Shown piece after piece: positions 63,921 to 64,000 of a stretch of DNA of 64,000 nt. The notes below the pieces were generated by a model. The model was not told the origin of the DNA. It was given only the letters and a program-made list of their open reading frames with translations, and did no database searches. The translations under genes and the position numbers were made by a program. The DNA is taken from contig CAKKNE010000003.1 in the NCBI GenBank assembly GCA_918797485.1, positions 3,720,001-3,784,000 of the forward strand, written 5' to 3'. The stretch comes from Pelagomonas calceolata. Lineage: Eukaryota; Sar; Pelagophyceae; Pelagomonadales; Pelagomonadaceae. Position 1 is the stretch's first letter. Every line of letters begins with the position of its first letter.

Positions 63921-64000
63921 GGTTGCTTGGTGCTACTGCTGGGGCAGCCCTTTTTGGTGCGGCTGTCGGCGCGGCTCGTTGCAACGCGGTGCCGTTCTAC

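Overview
The window is nuclear DNA of a eukaryotic microalga, most likely a stramenopile and possibly a pelagophyte (Aureococcus/Pelagomonas type). The evidence is compact GC-rich coding on both strands, short intergenic gaps, several N-termini resembling a signal peptide plus a plastid transit peptide, eukaryote-only genes (condensin II, GRIP golgin, p24 cargo receptor, ALG1, eEF3), and many introner-like introns. Introners with terminal inverted repeats and target-site duplications are known from Aureococcus. The lineage is inferred; the gene families are seen. No virus, prophage, CRISPR array, rRNA or convincing tRNA was found.

Layout. 1-9.8 kb: three RING-CH/TPR paralogues (one with an added MYND finger), translation factor eEF3, a small plastid-type protein and a PDZ/PH protein. 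9.8-18 kb: a bZIP-PAS factor, a 2.2 kb gene-poor stretch with a decayed repeat array, an F-box/kelch protein and condensin II subunit G2. 18-25 kb: a HIT hydrolase, a GRIP golgin, two tightly spaced ORFs, a type II membrane protein, a multi-span membrane protein and an ankyrin protein. 25-34 kb: a large transporter-HEAT-cyclic-nucleotide-binding fusion, a p24 protein, an ankyrin/SUMO-like fusion and a coiled-coil/F-box protein. 34-44 kb: a Cys-rich secreted protein, a protein with repeated WDDxPVG motifs, an MsrB-like protein, a lipid-anchored candidate, an SH3-like protein, an EF-hand protein and a SEC14 protein. 44-54 kb: an unknown nuclear-type protein, an ankyrin-JmjC protein, a multi-exon unknown, a plastid fibrillin, organellar seryl-tRNA synthetase and an unknown. 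54-64 kb: an FHA protein, a GlcG/HbpS-like protein, a secreted protein, ALG1, a small membrane protein, an STI1-like secreted protein and an EF-hand protein.

Two genome-scale signals matter more than any one gene. First, at least sixteen introns can be placed by reading frame. Many carry CTGTGTGGAAATCA-type inverted ends, a CACGCCATCGA hairpin core and a degenerate 8-bp target duplication, whose left copy supplies the 5' splice site while the element end supplies the 3' site; five have GC donors. Second, a roughly 24-bp imperfect inverted repeat (GCTAGCG ... CTGTAAGA ... CACTAGC) recurs about eleven times, nearly always upstream of gene starts and typically near the centre of divergent promoters.

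The genes do not form an operon or one pathway. Exon joins were inferred from frame and protein-family continuity; nearly all spliced lengths come out as multiples of three.
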